Numbered from the stretch's first letter, positions 28,361-37,643 are shown. The stretch is 64,000 nucleotides of DNA from Chitinophaga sp. sic0106 (GCF_019219075.1 NZ_JAHUWJ010000005.1:186001-250000); one strand, 5' to 3'. Translations and numbers: made by a program. The notes: a model not told the origin generated them from the sequence alone.

Positions 28361-28408
28361 CACCCGAAATGAATAAAAGAAATATATTTTCTACAGTTAC
28401 TCCACCTT

Positions 28409-28455
28409 GACATACAGGATTCTCCTGTCTAATGCGCCGTTAACAGCGGGGCATT
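28409..28455 (+). ncRNA. Two-hairpin leader of the SulP gene (candidate cis-regulatory RNA)
   Basis: Hairpin 1 is acagga/tcctgt with a ttc loop (28414-28428). Hairpin 2 starts two bases later: aatgc-ccg pairs with cgg-gcatt around a 7-nt loop with one g-g mismatch (431-455). A T-rich stretch follows. It may be an attenuator or regulatory leader; I do not recognise a known RNA family. Confidence 0.35.
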
Positions 28456-28508
28456 GTTTCTATTTTATATAATTCAGTTTACATATTTACCTCAGTTTAT
28501 AAACCATC

Positions 28509-30056
28509 ATGACCATGAAGGCTTACTTGAATTTATTTGACTTTAAGCAAAAAGTAAATTACAAAACAGAAATTCTATCCGGACTTACCGTTGCACTCGC
28601 ATTAATTCCTGAAGCCGTTGCATTTGCTCTCATAGCAGGGTTATCACCTTTAACTGGTCTATACGCCGCATTTACAATAGGTCTTGTTACATCAATCTTC
28701 GGAGGCAGGCCGGGTATGATTTCCGGGGCTACTGGTGCAGTCGCTGTAGTGATTGTAGCATTGGCTAAATCACACGGCATTGAATACGTACTTGCCACTG
28801 TAGTATTGGCGGGCTTAATACAAGTAATTGCAGGGCTTTTACGTTTGGGAAAATTTATACGGCTAGTTCCCCACCCTGTAATGTTTGGCTTTGTAAATGG
28901 CTTGGCAATCATAATCTTTATGTCGCAACTGGTACAATTCAAAACAACAGATGCCAGCGGGGTCTTGCATTGGATGAGTGGAACGCCTTTATACCTGATG
29001 ATCGGGTTAGTATTACTTACAATGCTTATTATATGGGGATTGCCCAAACTCACGAAAGCAATACCGTCTTCATTAGTGGCCATACTGGTTGTGTCTGCTA
29101 TAGTAATAGGGTTAAGCGTTGATACCAGGACTGTTGGAGATATTGCGTCCATTAAAGGAGGTTTTCCCCCATTCCATATTCCAGAACTGCCGTTTTCGTT
29201 GGATACATTAAAGATCATATTCCCTTATGCACTAATAATGGCTGGTGTTGGCTTAATTGAGAGTTTACTGACATTAAATCTAATTGATGAAATCACTGAA
29301 AGTCGCGGCCGAGGCAATAAAGAAGCAGTGGCGCAAGGAGCCGCTAATATTGTTACCGGCCTATTTTCAGGAATGGGCGGCTGTGCCATGATCGGCCAAA
29401 GCCTGATTAATATTTCATCCGGTGCAAGGGCAAGGCTTTCCGGCATTATCGCCTCAGTAATGTTATTGGTTTTTATCATGTTTGGTTCATCTCTGATTGA
29501 AAAAGTACCTATGGCCGCACTTACTGGTGTAATGATAATGGTGGCTATTGGTACATTTGAATGGGTGAGTATTAGGATGATCGGGAAGATGCCACGACAT
29601 GATATTTTCGTAGGAATTTTGGTCGCCGCAATCACTGTACTGTTACACAATCTGGCCTTAGCGGTACTGATCGGTGTAATTATATCTGCGCTGGTCTTTG
29701 CCTGGGAAAGTGCTAAAAGAATCCGGGCAAAAAAATATGTTGATGAACAAGGCATCAAGCACTATGAAATCTACGGGCCTCTTTTCTTCGGGTCAATATC
29801 AACATTCAATGAAAAGTTTGACGTCTTGAATGACCCTAACGAAGTTATAATTGACTTTAAAGATAGCAGAGTGGTAGATATGAGCGGAATTGAGGCATTA
29901 AACAAGCTCACGGAGCGATACAAAAATGTAGGAAAAACCCTGCACCTGCGCCACCTAAGCGAAGATTGTAAGTTGCTTTTGAAAAATGCTTCTTCATTAA
30001 TTGAGGTTAACGTGATGGAAGACCCTCATTATAGGGTTGCGGTAGATAAAATTTAA
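28509..30056 (+). CDS. SulP-family inorganic anion transporter with STAS domain
   Basis: 515 residues. About ten to twelve hydrophobic helices start with the signature LSGLTVALALIPEAVAFALIAGLSPLTGLYAAF, followed by SGATGAVAVV and VPHPVMFGFVNGLAI. A cytoplasmic STAS domain ends the protein (about 430-505, with DMSGIEALNKL). SulP/SLC26 proteins carry sulfate, bicarbonate or other anions across the inner membrane, driven by sodium or protons. It begins the presumed mobile element and is followed 4 bp later by a DksA/TraR-like gene, so the two form one operon. The anion is not determined by sequence. Confidence 0.95.
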   Translation: MTMKAYLNLFDFKQKVNYKTEILSGLTVALALIPEAVAFALIAGLSPLTGLYAAFTIGLVTSIFGGRPGMISGATGAVAVVIVALAKSHGIEYVLATVVLAGLIQVIAGLLRLGKFIRLVPHPVMFGFVNGLAIIIFMSQLVQFKTTDASGVLHWMSGTPLYLMIGLVLLTMLIIWGLPKLTKAIPSSLVAILVVSAIVIGLSVDTRTVGDIASIKGGFPPFHIPELPFSLDTLKIIFPYALIMAGVGLIESLLTLNLIDEITESRGRGNKEAVAQGAANIVTGLFSGMGGCAMIGQSLINISSGARARLSGIIASVMLLVFIMFGSSLIEKVPMAALTGVMIMVAIGTFEWVSIRMIGKMPRHDIFVGILVAAITVLLHNLALAVLIGVIISALVFAWESAKRIRAKKYVDEQGIKHYEIYGPLFFGSISTFNEKFDVLNDPNEVIIDFKDSRVVDMSGIEALNKLTERYKNVGKTLHLRHLSEDCKLLLKNASSLIEVNVMEDPHYRVAVDKI

Positions 30057-30060
30057 CACT

Positions 30061-30390
30061 ATGACACCTGAACAAAAACAAGAACTTAAAGCTGTTATTG
30101 AAAAGAAAATTTCTCAGACAGAAAATTCTATTACAGAATACAGAGAAATGACGCAACCAGTTGCGCCAGATGATTCTATTGGACGTCTGAGTAGAATGGA
30201 CGCCATTAATAATAAAAGTGTCATGGAAGCTGCACTCCGTCAAGCTGAACAAAAACTCAGCCGCCTAAAAGAATCACTTTTCAAAATTCAAGATAGTGAA
30301 TATGGTAAATGTACAAGGTGTGGTAGCCCTATTCCATTCAACAGATTAAAAGCAATTCCTGACAGCACTCGCTGCATAAGCTGTGCCTAA
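30061..30390 (+). CDS. DksA/TraR-family zinc-finger protein
   Basis: 109 residues: an N-terminal coiled-coil region (EQKQELKAVIEKKISQTENSI; ALRQAEQKLSRLKESLFKIQ) and a C-terminal C4 zinc finger with Cys84, Cys87, Cys105 and Cys108. The layout is that of DksA/TraR proteins, which enter the RNA polymerase secondary channel and modulate promoters. It is co-transcribed with SulP and lies in a conjugative element, so it may tune host transcription on transfer or stress. A bidirectional terminator follows. Confidence 0.9.
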   Translation: MTPEQKQELKAVIEKKISQTENSITEYREMTQPVAPDDSIGRLSRMDAINNKSVMEAALRQAEQKLSRLKESLFKIQDSEYGKCTRCGSPIPFNRLKAIPDSTRCISCA

Positions 30391-30420
30391 ATCCTTGAGA
30401 GAACATGCCAATCAACAAAG

Positions 30421-30462
30421 AAAAAGTTTAGGGAGAGTATGATTCCCACCCTAAACTTTTTT
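30421..30462. terminator. Bidirectional terminator
   Basis: aaaaagtttaggg pairs with ccctaaacttttt around a 15-nt loop between the plus-strand DksA-like gene and the end of the minus-strand transfer operon. Confidence 0.85.
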
Positions 30463-30493
30463 TCAATGATTTGGATTATTAATAGTTCTTCAA

Positions 30494-30796
30494 CTAGCCT
30501 TTACTGCCGATATGCCTTATTGTTATGTCGCTAGGTATTCCGGACTTAAACGATGGATTTAATTTAATGTAGCCCCATTCTTTCAAATCCTTCATGCAGT
30601 AGTAGTAAATCCTTTCCGACCGTATTTTAGCCTGCCCACGTAATTGGGCCGAAAAAACCTGTACTGGATTTACACAGCCTTGCCGATAAAAAAAATACAG
30701 GATTGCCAGCATCAGGCTAACGTGCTTCGGCCCCATCTTCGGATCTTCCCCTACCATATCCATAAAGTCAGCAATATAATTCTCAAACGTCATCAT
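30494..30796 (-). CDS. Small protein at the end of the transfer operon, unknown function
   Basis: 100 residues, mostly helical, with a Lys/Tyr-rich segment (KIRSERIYYYCMKDLKEWGYIKLNPS) that resembles a winged helix. No catalytic motif is seen. Its ATG overlaps the stop of the 289-residue upstream gene (ATGA), so the two are translationally coupled. It may be a DNA-binding accessory protein; I do not recognise a named family. Confidence 0.65.
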   Translation of the reverse strand: MMTFENYIADFMDMVGEDPKMGPKHVSLMLAILYFFYRQGCVNPVQVFSAQLRGQAKIRSERIYYYCMKDLKEWGYIKLNPSFKSGIPSDITIRHIGSKG

Positions 30797-31662
30797 CCCG
30801 CTCTCTGTGTTTGTCGTTTTCCCTCAGTTTTTTTTTCACCATTTTCCTGCTGCTGACTTTTCTTTGTCGATTGCTTCTTCCCTTCGCCCGGTTTCTCCGT
30901 CTGTTTATTTGTCTGCTTATTCTCCGTTTTTGTCTTTTGCTGTTGTTCGTGCTGCCGCTGCTTCAATTTTTGCCCCAAATCTTCACTGATAAATCCTTTT
31001 TCAATCTGTTGATCGAGAGGTACAGGCTTTTTATCCAGATCAAGGAGAACAAGGCTTCCTGACCGGATACCGGGTGTAACATAAAGTTCTTCATGTTGTC
31101 CGTCTTTATTGAGGAACTTTTCCTTTTGAAGATTGCCTCTTTCCAGGGATTCCTTCAACGCACCTTTATACACTACTGAATATTCATCTATCACCTTGCC
31201 CAAATTGTACCCGTATGCCTTGTCAAATCGCTCCGAGTTATAATTGCCATTCTGCAATTTCTCTTTTGGCTTAATCCTTTCCCACGAATCACTTTTAGAA
31301 TGGTGAACTGGTCTGCCTTGCAGAAAATTAAAGGCCATCTTATAGGTAAAGTTGTCCTTTACCTTTTGCCCGCCCTCATCATCCTTTTTATGATTCATAT
31401 AGAACGTATGGGTTCGCGTTTCCCCATTCCCGCCCTTTTGCGCAGACATGGTGAACTTATTCAGGAAATAGTCACCCGTAGTTGCCGATTTCCTCAGATG
31501 AAAAACAGTATCACTCTTTCCATCCTCATATAGCTTCGAGTAATTGTGTTCAATGGAGGGATTCCCTTCTTTCATCTTCTGTATTAAATCATCATTATAT
31601 GCCTCCTTCATACCTATGAGCATAAAGTGCTTTTGCGTAAGATTGTTATCATTTCCTTCCAT
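30793..31662 (-). CDS. Conjugative-element protein of unknown function with basic Gln/Lys-rich tail
   Basis: 289 residues without signal peptide. The N-terminal 200 residues include KSATTGDYFLNKF and TFYMNHKKDDEGGQKV, NLLQGR-like (FNFLQGRPVHH) and a repeated KEKxxNG pattern (KEKLQNGNYN, KEKFLNKDGQ). The last 60 residues are highly charged and low in complexity (KQTNKQTEKPGEGKK). Such proteins are common downstream of traN in Bacteroidota conjugative elements. Function is not established. Confidence 0.7.
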   Translation of the reverse strand: MEGNDNNLTQKHFMLIGMKEAYNDDLIQKMKEGNPSIEHNYSKLYEDGKSDTVFHLRKSATTGDYFLNKFTMSAQKGGNGETRTHTFYMNHKKDDEGGQKVKDNFTYKMAFNFLQGRPVHHSKSDSWERIKPKEKLQNGNYNSERFDKAYGYNLGKVIDEYSVVYKGALKESLERGNLQKEKFLNKDGQHEELYVTPGIRSGSLVLLDLDKKPVPLDQQIEKGFISEDLGQKLKQRQHEQQQKTKTENKQTNKQTEKPGEGKKQSTKKSQQQENGEKKTEGKRQTQRAG

Positions 31663-31707
31663 AAAATAAAATTTAAGGTTTCAGTAAAGCTGAATTTTTC
31701 AGCCGTT

Positions 31708-32550
31708 TCAATCAATCAGTGGCCGGGCCTTCAGTAATACTTTATACCTGATCTTTAAAAAAAGTAGCCTACCGCCATTCACTTCACCAATCTGAATAAG
31801 CAAGTCCTGATTTTTAGGAATTGTAAAAGATGGAAACGCCAAGACAATAATACCAGCACTATTACCAGTAACACCTTCATGATCACTAACAAAACTGGGA
31901 ACCATCGCCTTTTCTTGAATAGCGGTCTTCTTTGCCTTCTTTCGATCTTTAACAATAAACTTTATGTAATCCGGCGTGTAGGTAATAAGTGAATTATTGT
32001 GAATAGAAAGTTTGAAGAACATCGTGTTCTCCCGCATATAGATACTTTCAAGTGAAAGTGTTATCATCTGTTCAGAAACCCGCTTTCGCAAGAAGTTTCT
32101 GTTCTCCTCTACCTCCGAGCTTGTCAATTTGTAAAATTCCTTGTCATGCTCAGTTCCTTTAATCAATACGCTTCGCCCGTCATCACCAACTTTGTAAAAC
32201 CGCAGATTCAAAACGGAAGGTTCTTCTGAATAATTCAACAGGAAGGAATACAGTCTACCGTCAGTAGTAATTACGGAAAGATTCGTTTCAGAAAAATTGG
32301 CGCTGGCTGCTTTCACCTGCAATACATTTTCCGCTCCCTTTGCCTTCTGTGCCAGTATAGAACTACTACCACGATCAACACTTTTGATTTCATAAGGAAA
32401 GATGAGGTTACTCGTTTGGTTAAGGCTCACCCATAACATATATGGGGCTATCTCCTTCGCCCTTATTTCAGGATGATCGTTTACATCCTGAGCGTTGGCA
32501 GTAACAAAAAGAATACAACTCACAATCCATGCAACACATAACCTTTTCAT
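31708..32550 (-). CDS. traN: Conjugative transposon protein TraN (VirB9-like)
   Basis: 280 residues with a signal peptide (LFVTANAQ, cleavage about residue 20). The mature part begins near IAPYMLWVSLNQTSNLIFPYEIKSVDRG, the N-terminal signature of Bacteroidota TraN (DUF4138), with FLLNYSEEP and a beta-rich C-terminal half. By position and fold it is the outer-membrane-associated VirB9-type part of the type IV secretion core complex. It follows traM in the usual order. Confidence 0.9.
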   Translation of the reverse strand: MKRLCVAWIVSCILFVTANAQDVNDHPEIRAKEIAPYMLWVSLNQTSNLIFPYEIKSVDRGSSSILAQKAKGAENVLQVKAASANFSETNLSVITTDGRLYSFLLNYSEEPSVLNLRFYKVGDDGRSVLIKGTEHDKEFYKLTSSEVEENRNFLRKRVSEQMITLSLESIYMRENTMFFKLSIHNNSLITYTPDYIKFIVKDRKKAKKTAIQEKAMVPSFVSDHEGVTGNSAGIIVLAFPSFTIPKNQDLLIQIGEVNGGRLLFLKIRYKVLLKARPLID

Positions 32551-32580
32551 ATTCTCTCTTTTTTTTAGTTTACTCGATAA

Positions 32581-33903
32581 TTATCGGTTCTTTACATTAT
32601 TATCAACCAGCAGCACATCATAACCACTTCGGATGTTAACCTTGACTACTTTCATTTTCCGCCCGACTAACGACTTCGCCGCTTGAATACCGGCGCTTGC
32701 TGCCTGCGCTCCAATACTTGGGTCAAGGCTGGCTATACTCAGACTTTGAATTGCCTGATCAGTTGTCTGCTTTGTAACCTCTGTTGCCATATTCGCATTT
32801 ACATCAACTCCTATGATCCCATCCATATCATATACACTGAGATCAACCGGTAGAATATTATTCCCGGATTGAATTGAAGTGATATTGATTACGAACCGAC
32901 CCTCAGCTAATTTTCCTTTGCCCCAAACGAACGCATTTTTTGGGACACGAACGCCGGCAACATATATTTCTTCCAAAAGCCGAAGCTGAACTTTTGAACC
33001 ATCCATTACTTCCTTCGATTCAGCAATGACAGCACGTACTGTGTTTTGCTTCACCTCACTCTGTTCATCTTCCAGTGAATAGAATCTGTTGAAGGTGCCA
33101 TTTCGGGCTGCTCTCAATGAATCCAGGAATGAATTTTTCCTACCGGTATCGGCCTCCATCAGTGATACCAAATCATCCCCCCGCGAGGTCTTCACTGTAA
33201 ATACCTGACTTCTGTTCACTTCAGACATTTCCTGTATTCGATCCTTTACACGGTTGGGATGCTGTATATCCAGTATCTTTTCCAAAACACCTGAAATTTG
33301 CTCCATCTGCTTATCTGGCTTGTCTTCGCTCATTTCCTTCATCATCGCTTCGAGCCGGTCAATGCCTTGCACTTCAACTTTGTCTTTCGTATTATCAGGG
33401 GCATTAGGATATACCTGATCCCTTGCTGAACTGCGGTTAAGCTCATCATTTATAGCCGCTATCTTCCGGTAAACTTTTTCCTCATTTTCATCTCTCCCTG
33501 TTCCTGTAATACCATACCGACCCGTACTATACGTCCTTTCGCTACCGAAACCATTTTCTGACGTGTCCATGCTAAAAATATTTTCATGCACAGCAGGCGG
33601 TGTGTAGTACGGATCTTTCTCCTTCAGAGTACGCAACTTTGCCGAATCCTTATCAGCCATTTCGTAGTACATGAGCTTATTCCAACTGCTGTCAGCAGAC
33701 GCTTTTGCTCCCGGCAAATCGGTATTAATGCCCTGCACTTTTACGTCTGCCATCACCTTCTTACCATCTCTACTGATTACACCGAACGATGATAGTAGAA
33801 TTGTTAAAAAAGGAAGTACCAGAATGGGCATCACTATTAGAAACTGTTTTTGTTTTCGCAGCTTTTCATTTACTGCACTTTCCTCATTTTTCATACACCT
33901 CAT
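32581..33903 (-). CDS. traM: Conjugative transposon protein TraM (VirB10-like)
   Basis: 440 residues. One transmembrane helix (FLIVMPILVLPFLTILLSS, about 22-42) follows a short cytoplasmic tail. The periplasmic part has a Pro-rich, charged middle, then the conserved C-terminal beta-rich domain (VRAVIAESKEVMDGSKVQLRLLEEIYVAGVRVPKN, FVWGKGKL). This is the VirB10-type scaffold that spans the envelope. Its start overlaps the upstream stop (ATGA at 33903-33900), which favours the first ATG over MKNEE at 33894. Confidence 0.92.
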   Translation of the reverse strand: MRCMKNEESAVNEKLRKQKQFLIVMPILVLPFLTILLSSFGVISRDGKKVMADVKVQGINTDLPGAKASADSSWNKLMYYEMADKDSAKLRTLKEKDPYYTPPAVHENIFSMDTSENGFGSERTYSTGRYGITGTGRDENEEKVYRKIAAINDELNRSSARDQVYPNAPDNTKDKVEVQGIDRLEAMMKEMSEDKPDKQMEQISGVLEKILDIQHPNRVKDRIQEMSEVNRSQVFTVKTSRGDDLVSLMEADTGRKNSFLDSLRAARNGTFNRFYSLEDEQSEVKQNTVRAVIAESKEVMDGSKVQLRLLEEIYVAGVRVPKNAFVWGKGKLAEGRFVINITSIQSGNNILPVDLSVYDMDGIIGVDVNANMATEVTKQTTDQAIQSLSIASLDPSIGAQAASAGIQAAKSLVGRKMKVVKVNIRSGYDVLLVDNNVKNR

Positions 33904-34361
33904 TTTTTATTTTCCAATGCTTCTATTTGCGTAAGGCTATCAATTAGTCCGGGCCTTGCCGCCACAATGCTGTCATAGACTGCCTTTCCTGGCATATCAG
34001 CTTTCAGGCTATCGAGATATTTGCGGAACCGCCGAATCCTCCATGTCATATAAATAGGCTCAGTTTCATAGTCCTTTATATCAGGAGAGATCACATTCCT
34101 GGGCTGATAGATTGGCTGTACCCGAATATGGCTATCTGAAGAACCTGCCGCATTTATCAGTACTAATGCAGTAACTGAAATGTAGCACAGAATGAATACC
34201 ACCAGCACTACCTTAACCCTGAAAGCAGACCAGCCAGCCACTTTTTTATTCAGATAATCTGCATAGCGTCTTTGATAACCTTCTACCTTGCAGGAACAAC
34301 GCTCGAAAAGAGCGTGAACGATAGAAGTACGCCCGGTCTTACGCTTAAATATCTTCCACAT
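33900..34361 (-). CDS. Small membrane protein at the TraL position
   Basis: 153 residues with one transmembrane helix (VKVVLVVFILCYISVTALVLINA, about 47-70). The N-terminal tail is basic (KIFKRKTGRTSIV) and the rest periplasmic. The order traK, this gene, traM is that of CTnDOT-like operons, where a short TraL protein sits. The sequence itself has no diagnostic motif, so the identification is positional. Confidence 0.65.
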   Translation of the reverse strand: MWKIFKRKTGRTSIVHALFERCSCKVEGYQRRYADYLNKKVAGWSAFRVKVVLVVFILCYISVTALVLINAAGSSDSHIRVQPIYQPRNVISPDIKDYETEPIYMTWRIRRFRKYLDSLKADMPGKAVYDSIVAARPGLIDSLTQIEALENKK

Positions 34362-34370
34362 AAAAAACGT

Positions 34371-34988
34371 TTAACGCTCTACTGTATTCAAATCTTTATT
34401 TTCCAACGTTGCCCATCTTTCGATCAAGAACCCGTGCGAATTGTTATCACTTCGAGAAATATTCCGTATAAATCCTTCCGTTATTAAAGTACGAGTGACG
34501 ATACTCGTAGCACGAATAATCCGCTGGTGCCCGTAGCACCGGAAGTAATAAGGATACTGATCTACATTAACAGAAACGCTATCCACCTCTATCTTCTGGG
34601 AAATATTGCCTGAAATAATGTTATTGTAATAACCGCTTTCTTTTAAGTTCTCATATTGCCTCTTTGCGGAAACATCAGCCATATACAATGCACGTACAAT
34701 GTTATTCTTGATAACTGTTTCGTCCGGGTCTAACGTAAAAAAGTAGAAATGAAACATCTTGACGTGATCCCGGATTTCTACGGGAATGTTGTCTTTCTTT
34801 TCGCTGGCAAACGCTTCCAGAATTTTTCCATTTGCCAAAACATAAATTCTATCCTGCGTCTTTGATGCCAGCAACATGGATTTATATATAGTGAACCCGC
34901 ATAAACAGAAAGACAGCAGAATAATAACCATTGTGAATAACCGGACATGCGAAAACGCCCCCTGAATACTTTTCATTTTTTGAAACAT
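34371..34988 (-). CDS. traK: Conjugative transposon protein TraK (VirB8-like)
   Basis: 205 residues with an N-terminal transmembrane helix (LFTMVIILLSFCLCGFTIY, about 17-36) and a periplasmic NTF2-like VirB8-type domain. Recognisable are DRIYVLANGKILEAFASEK, HVKMFHFYFFTLDP (family core) and GHQRIIRATSIVTRTLITEG. VirB8 proteins nucleate the inner-membrane part of the secretion channel. It lies between traJ and the TraL-position gene. Confidence 0.92.
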   Translation of the reverse strand: MFQKMKSIQGAFSHVRLFTMVIILLSFCLCGFTIYKSMLLASKTQDRIYVLANGKILEAFASEKKDNIPVEIRDHVKMFHFYFFTLDPDETVIKNNIVRALYMADVSAKRQYENLKESGYYNNIISGNISQKIEVDSVSVNVDQYPYYFRCYGHQRIIRATSIVTRTLITEGFIRNISRSDNNSHGFLIERWATLENKDLNTVER

Positions 34989-35046
34989 ACACGCTCACTT
35001 TTCTTTCAACACTTTGTTTCAAGCCATTTTTTACCGGGTGCCTACT

Positions 35047-36336
35047 TCATGAAGTATCACCCCCTTTCAACTTATTGGCTAGATGCCCATATGCACGGCC
35101 AGCACTGGCGGCAATGCCTTTCCCTGTACTGCCAGAATTATATCCCTCTTTAATGTGATCCGGGGCATTGTAAAGATTCTTCAAACCAGCCTCAACGGAA
35201 TTGTTATCAGCAAACATCATATGACCGAAACCATCGGCAGCAGCGCCAGCAGCTCGACCAACCATTCCCGCACCCGTCATTGCAGCGCCAGCCGCCGCAC
35301 CAGCAGCACCACCCAATGCAGCAGTCATTTTGCCGGTGAGCGCATCACCCCCAACAAACATTATATGGTTCGCAATATTTGGAATAGTCGTATAACCGTA
35401 GATTCCGATAATCAAAAACACCATATAGCCTAAATCCGTTCTGCTAAAGAAAGTATCGCCTGTTTGACCAATTTGAGTTAAGTCAATCTTCAGCATTTCG
35501 GCCTGTATCGTGGCTATCACAGCTCCAAAAATCTGTGCTATTGGCAACCATAAGAATACATTGATGTATCGGGCCAGCCAGTGCTTTAAGGTATGCTGGA
35601 ACCCATCGAAGACAGAAAGCCCGAAAACGAGCGGCCCTAGTATTGCCAGAATGATTAGGTTAAACGTTCGCATCGTATTAATGCACAAAGACACGGCAGC
35701 AAACAAAAGCTGTAAAACTTCAGCTATCACTTCTTTAATTGCATTCCTGAAATTATACGATGCTTTAGCGAAAGCAAACATAATGTCATTCCCCACGCTC
35801 GATAAGAAACCTTCATCTTCACTTGACTGTCCATCATGTGTATATTTGTACCACCGCTCCCGATCACCTTCACCGGTTGGGCCAACATACATCTGCCAAA
35901 CATCTGTTTTCTTGATAGCTTCTTCCTTTTGCTTCAATAATGCCGCAACAGATTCATCCGCTTTATCAACCATTTTTGCAGTACCAAACACCGTTGGCTG
36001 CATCACACCGTTTATCATCGCAATCACTGATGGGAAGATCAGTATTGCAAAGCCTATTATGAACGGCCTGAATAATGGATAAAAATCAATCGGCTCCGCC
36101 CTGGACAAATGCCCCCAAACTCTTGCTGCGATATACCATAACGCTGCAAATCCAGCGATGCCACGCCCCACATTTATCAGCTCTTTGCACAATGGCATCA
36201 ACTTTTTATACAGCTCGTCAAGCACTGTATGCAGGCTTTTAATATCGCCAGCAGCCTCACCTAATTGCGCAAACGCTAGAACAGGCACGGTAACCATCAA
36301 TACCACGACTAACAAGGATTTTAACCACACTTTCAT
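35047..36336 (-). CDS. traJ: Conjugative transposon protein TraJ (VirB6-like membrane protein)
   Basis: 429 residues. A signal-like leader (VVLMVTVPVLAFAQ) is followed by LYKKLMPLCKELINVGRGIAGFAALWYIA and five or more hydrophobic helices (about 40-330). A Gly/Ala-rich tail has ALGGAAGAAAGAAMTGAGMVG. The pattern KASYNFRNAIKEVIAEVLQLLFAAVSLCINTMR is typical of Bacteroidota TraJ. It forms the inner-membrane channel part of the type IV system. Confidence 0.92.
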   Translation of the reverse strand: MKVWLKSLLVVVLMVTVPVLAFAQLGEAAGDIKSLHTVLDELYKKLMPLCKELINVGRGIAGFAALWYIAARVWGHLSRAEPIDFYPLFRPFIIGFAILIFPSVIAMINGVMQPTVFGTAKMVDKADESVAALLKQKEEAIKKTDVWQMYVGPTGEGDRERWYKYTHDGQSSEDEGFLSSVGNDIMFAFAKASYNFRNAIKEVIAEVLQLLFAAVSLCINTMRTFNLIILAILGPLVFGLSVFDGFQHTLKHWLARYINVFLWLPIAQIFGAVIATIQAEMLKIDLTQIGQTGDTFFSRTDLGYMVFLIIGIYGYTTIPNIANHIMFVGGDALTGKMTAALGGAAGAAAGAAMTGAGMVGRAAGAAADGFGHMMFADNNSVEAGLKNLYNAPDHIKEGYNSGSTGKGIAASAGRAYGHLANKLKGGDTS

Positions 36337-36367
36337 ACATCACGTTTTCAATAATTCATAAATTTTC

Positions 36368-37018
36368 CTATTCAAACCCCTCAATGGCTTTCATCCGATC
36401 AACCTCCTTCTGTTCTTTCATCCGCTGCAAAGCCATAACGGAATTGGAGCTGTTGAAATGCCGAAGAAAAGTCAACTTATCCAGCATTTCCGAATGAATT
36501 TTATCTATTGCATTCAGTCGTTCCTCATCAGTCATTCGTAGGTTGCTGGCCGTTATTACAGTAAAAAGATCGTCCAGATTCTGCAAGGAGGCATCGAATA
36601 AACGTCCATAAACCCTTCCCATATAGTCAATCTCCTTAATCGTAAAACTGCCTGATGATTTTGCGTATTGAAATGCCTTCTTATATTCCTTCACCAGCGA
36701 AATCTGATAATCCACTATATCTGCTACACGGCTATACCTTTTGATTGCAGGGTTCACCTCCATTAATCCATCGAGAAAAACCTTATGTAGCTGAAAGTTT
36801 CCTTGACTGATGTTCTTGATTGTATTATAACCGCCAGATAGAATTTCATATCCCTTTTTTAGATCAGATAAAATTTGTTTGAATTGTGCCAGCTTTTCAA
36901 TATTCAAAGCCAACTGAGCAAGCTCTTTTGCTTGTGCATTGCTCCTGATCGGCACCGCAGCAAATACAATGAATATTCCGCAGGCCATGATGCCAAAACG
37001 TAACACAACACTTTTCAT
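36368..37018 (-). CDS. TraI-like secreted transfer protein, paralogue 3
   Basis: 216 residues with a signal peptide (cleavage after RSNAQ). A mostly alpha-helical body contains LKKGYEILSGGYNTIKNISQGNF, VNPAIKRYSRVADIVDYQISLV and KEIDYMGRVYGRLFDASLQNLDDLFTVI. These blocks recur in the two genes upstream. Position between traG and traJ corresponds to TraI in CTnDOT (DUF4141, VirB5-like in order). Databases may label this family TerB/tellurite resistance, but nothing here indicates tellurite. Confidence 0.75.
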   Translation of the reverse strand: MKSVVLRFGIMACGIFIVFAAVPIRSNAQAKELAQLALNIEKLAQFKQILSDLKKGYEILSGGYNTIKNISQGNFQLHKVFLDGLMEVNPAIKRYSRVADIVDYQISLVKEYKKAFQYAKSSGSFTIKEIDYMGRVYGRLFDASLQNLDDLFTVITASNLRMTDEERLNAIDKIHSEMLDKLTFLRHFNSSNSVMALQRMKEQKEVDRMKAIEGFE

Positions 37019-37022
37019 AAAC

Positions 37023-37637
37023 TCATTTTTTTTCTGTTACCTTTTTCATGACTTGTACATCCCTCAACTCGTGCTGACGCTGCACTACCTGTACTTTTGT
37101 GGAGGTGCAAAAATTCTTTGTAAAGAGATAGCATTCCTGCATGTCCACATGAATAGCATCAATCCTTTCGATGCGTTCATCATCACTTAGTTCCATTTGC
37201 CCGGAGGTGATCAACGGCACAAGATCCATCAGCAGATTCTCACAGCTTACCAGCAGTCGCGTTCGGACACCGCTTACATAGTCCACTTCCGATACGGCGA
37301 ACACCTTGCTATTCCTCATATCCTTCAGCACTCTATTGAAATCCGCCGATACAATCAGGCTATAGTTGACTATCTCAGCTATTCTTGAATAATTCCGGAT
37401 TTTTGGGTTAATTGTTTCTAGCGAAAGAAAAAAATCTTTGTCGAGCGTAAAATGTCCATCCTTCACGTTACCGATGAAAGTCAACCCTTGACGGGCAATC
37501 TTATAGCCTTTTTGCAGGTATTCTAAATAGACCTTATTGGCTGCGATCTGCTGTATATACAGCTTTATCTGATTGTTCTGAGAATATGCTGAAGAATGTA
37601 AAGCGATAAAAGCACATAAAAACACCACCACTTTCAT
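37023..37637 (-). CDS. TraI-like secreted transfer protein, paralogue 2
   Basis: 204 residues with a short signal peptide (IALHSSAYSQ). It shares LQKGYKIARQGLTFIGNVKDGHF, INPKIRNYSRIAEIVNYSL, SEVDYVSGVRTRLLVSCENLLMDLVPLI and DDERIERIDAIHVDMQ with the neighbouring paralogues. It is separated by 4 bp from the next gene, so it is translated from the same transcript. It probably acts in the periplasm with the type IV apparatus. Confidence 0.75.
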   Translation of the reverse strand: MKVVVFLCAFIALHSSAYSQNNQIKLYIQQIAANKVYLEYLQKGYKIARQGLTFIGNVKDGHFTLDKDFFLSLETINPKIRNYSRIAEIVNYSLIVSADFNRVLKDMRNSKVFAVSEVDYVSGVRTRLLVSCENLLMDLVPLITSGQMELSDDERIERIDAIHVDMQECYLFTKNFCTSTKVQVVQRQHELRDVQVMKKVTEKK

Positions 37638-37643
37638 AACACA

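Larger units (their letters stand above)
28018..28508. other. Probable element edge and leader of the SulP gene
   Basis: No gene in these 491 bp. In order: a hairpin terminator (28158-28191), a tRNA-3'-end-like stretch (about 28211-28245, minus strand), a very A+T-rich part, a candidate promoter (28353-28360), and two small hairpins (28409-28455) before the SulP start. The sharp change to A+T-rich sequence fits a boundary between chromosome and integrated element. Confidence 0.5.

Noticed and set aside
36368..37637. Tellurite resistance (TerB) assignment for the two TraI-like paralogues
   Set aside because: Annotation of this family as TerB is likely misleading; signal peptides and location in the transfer operon indicate a secretion-system role.
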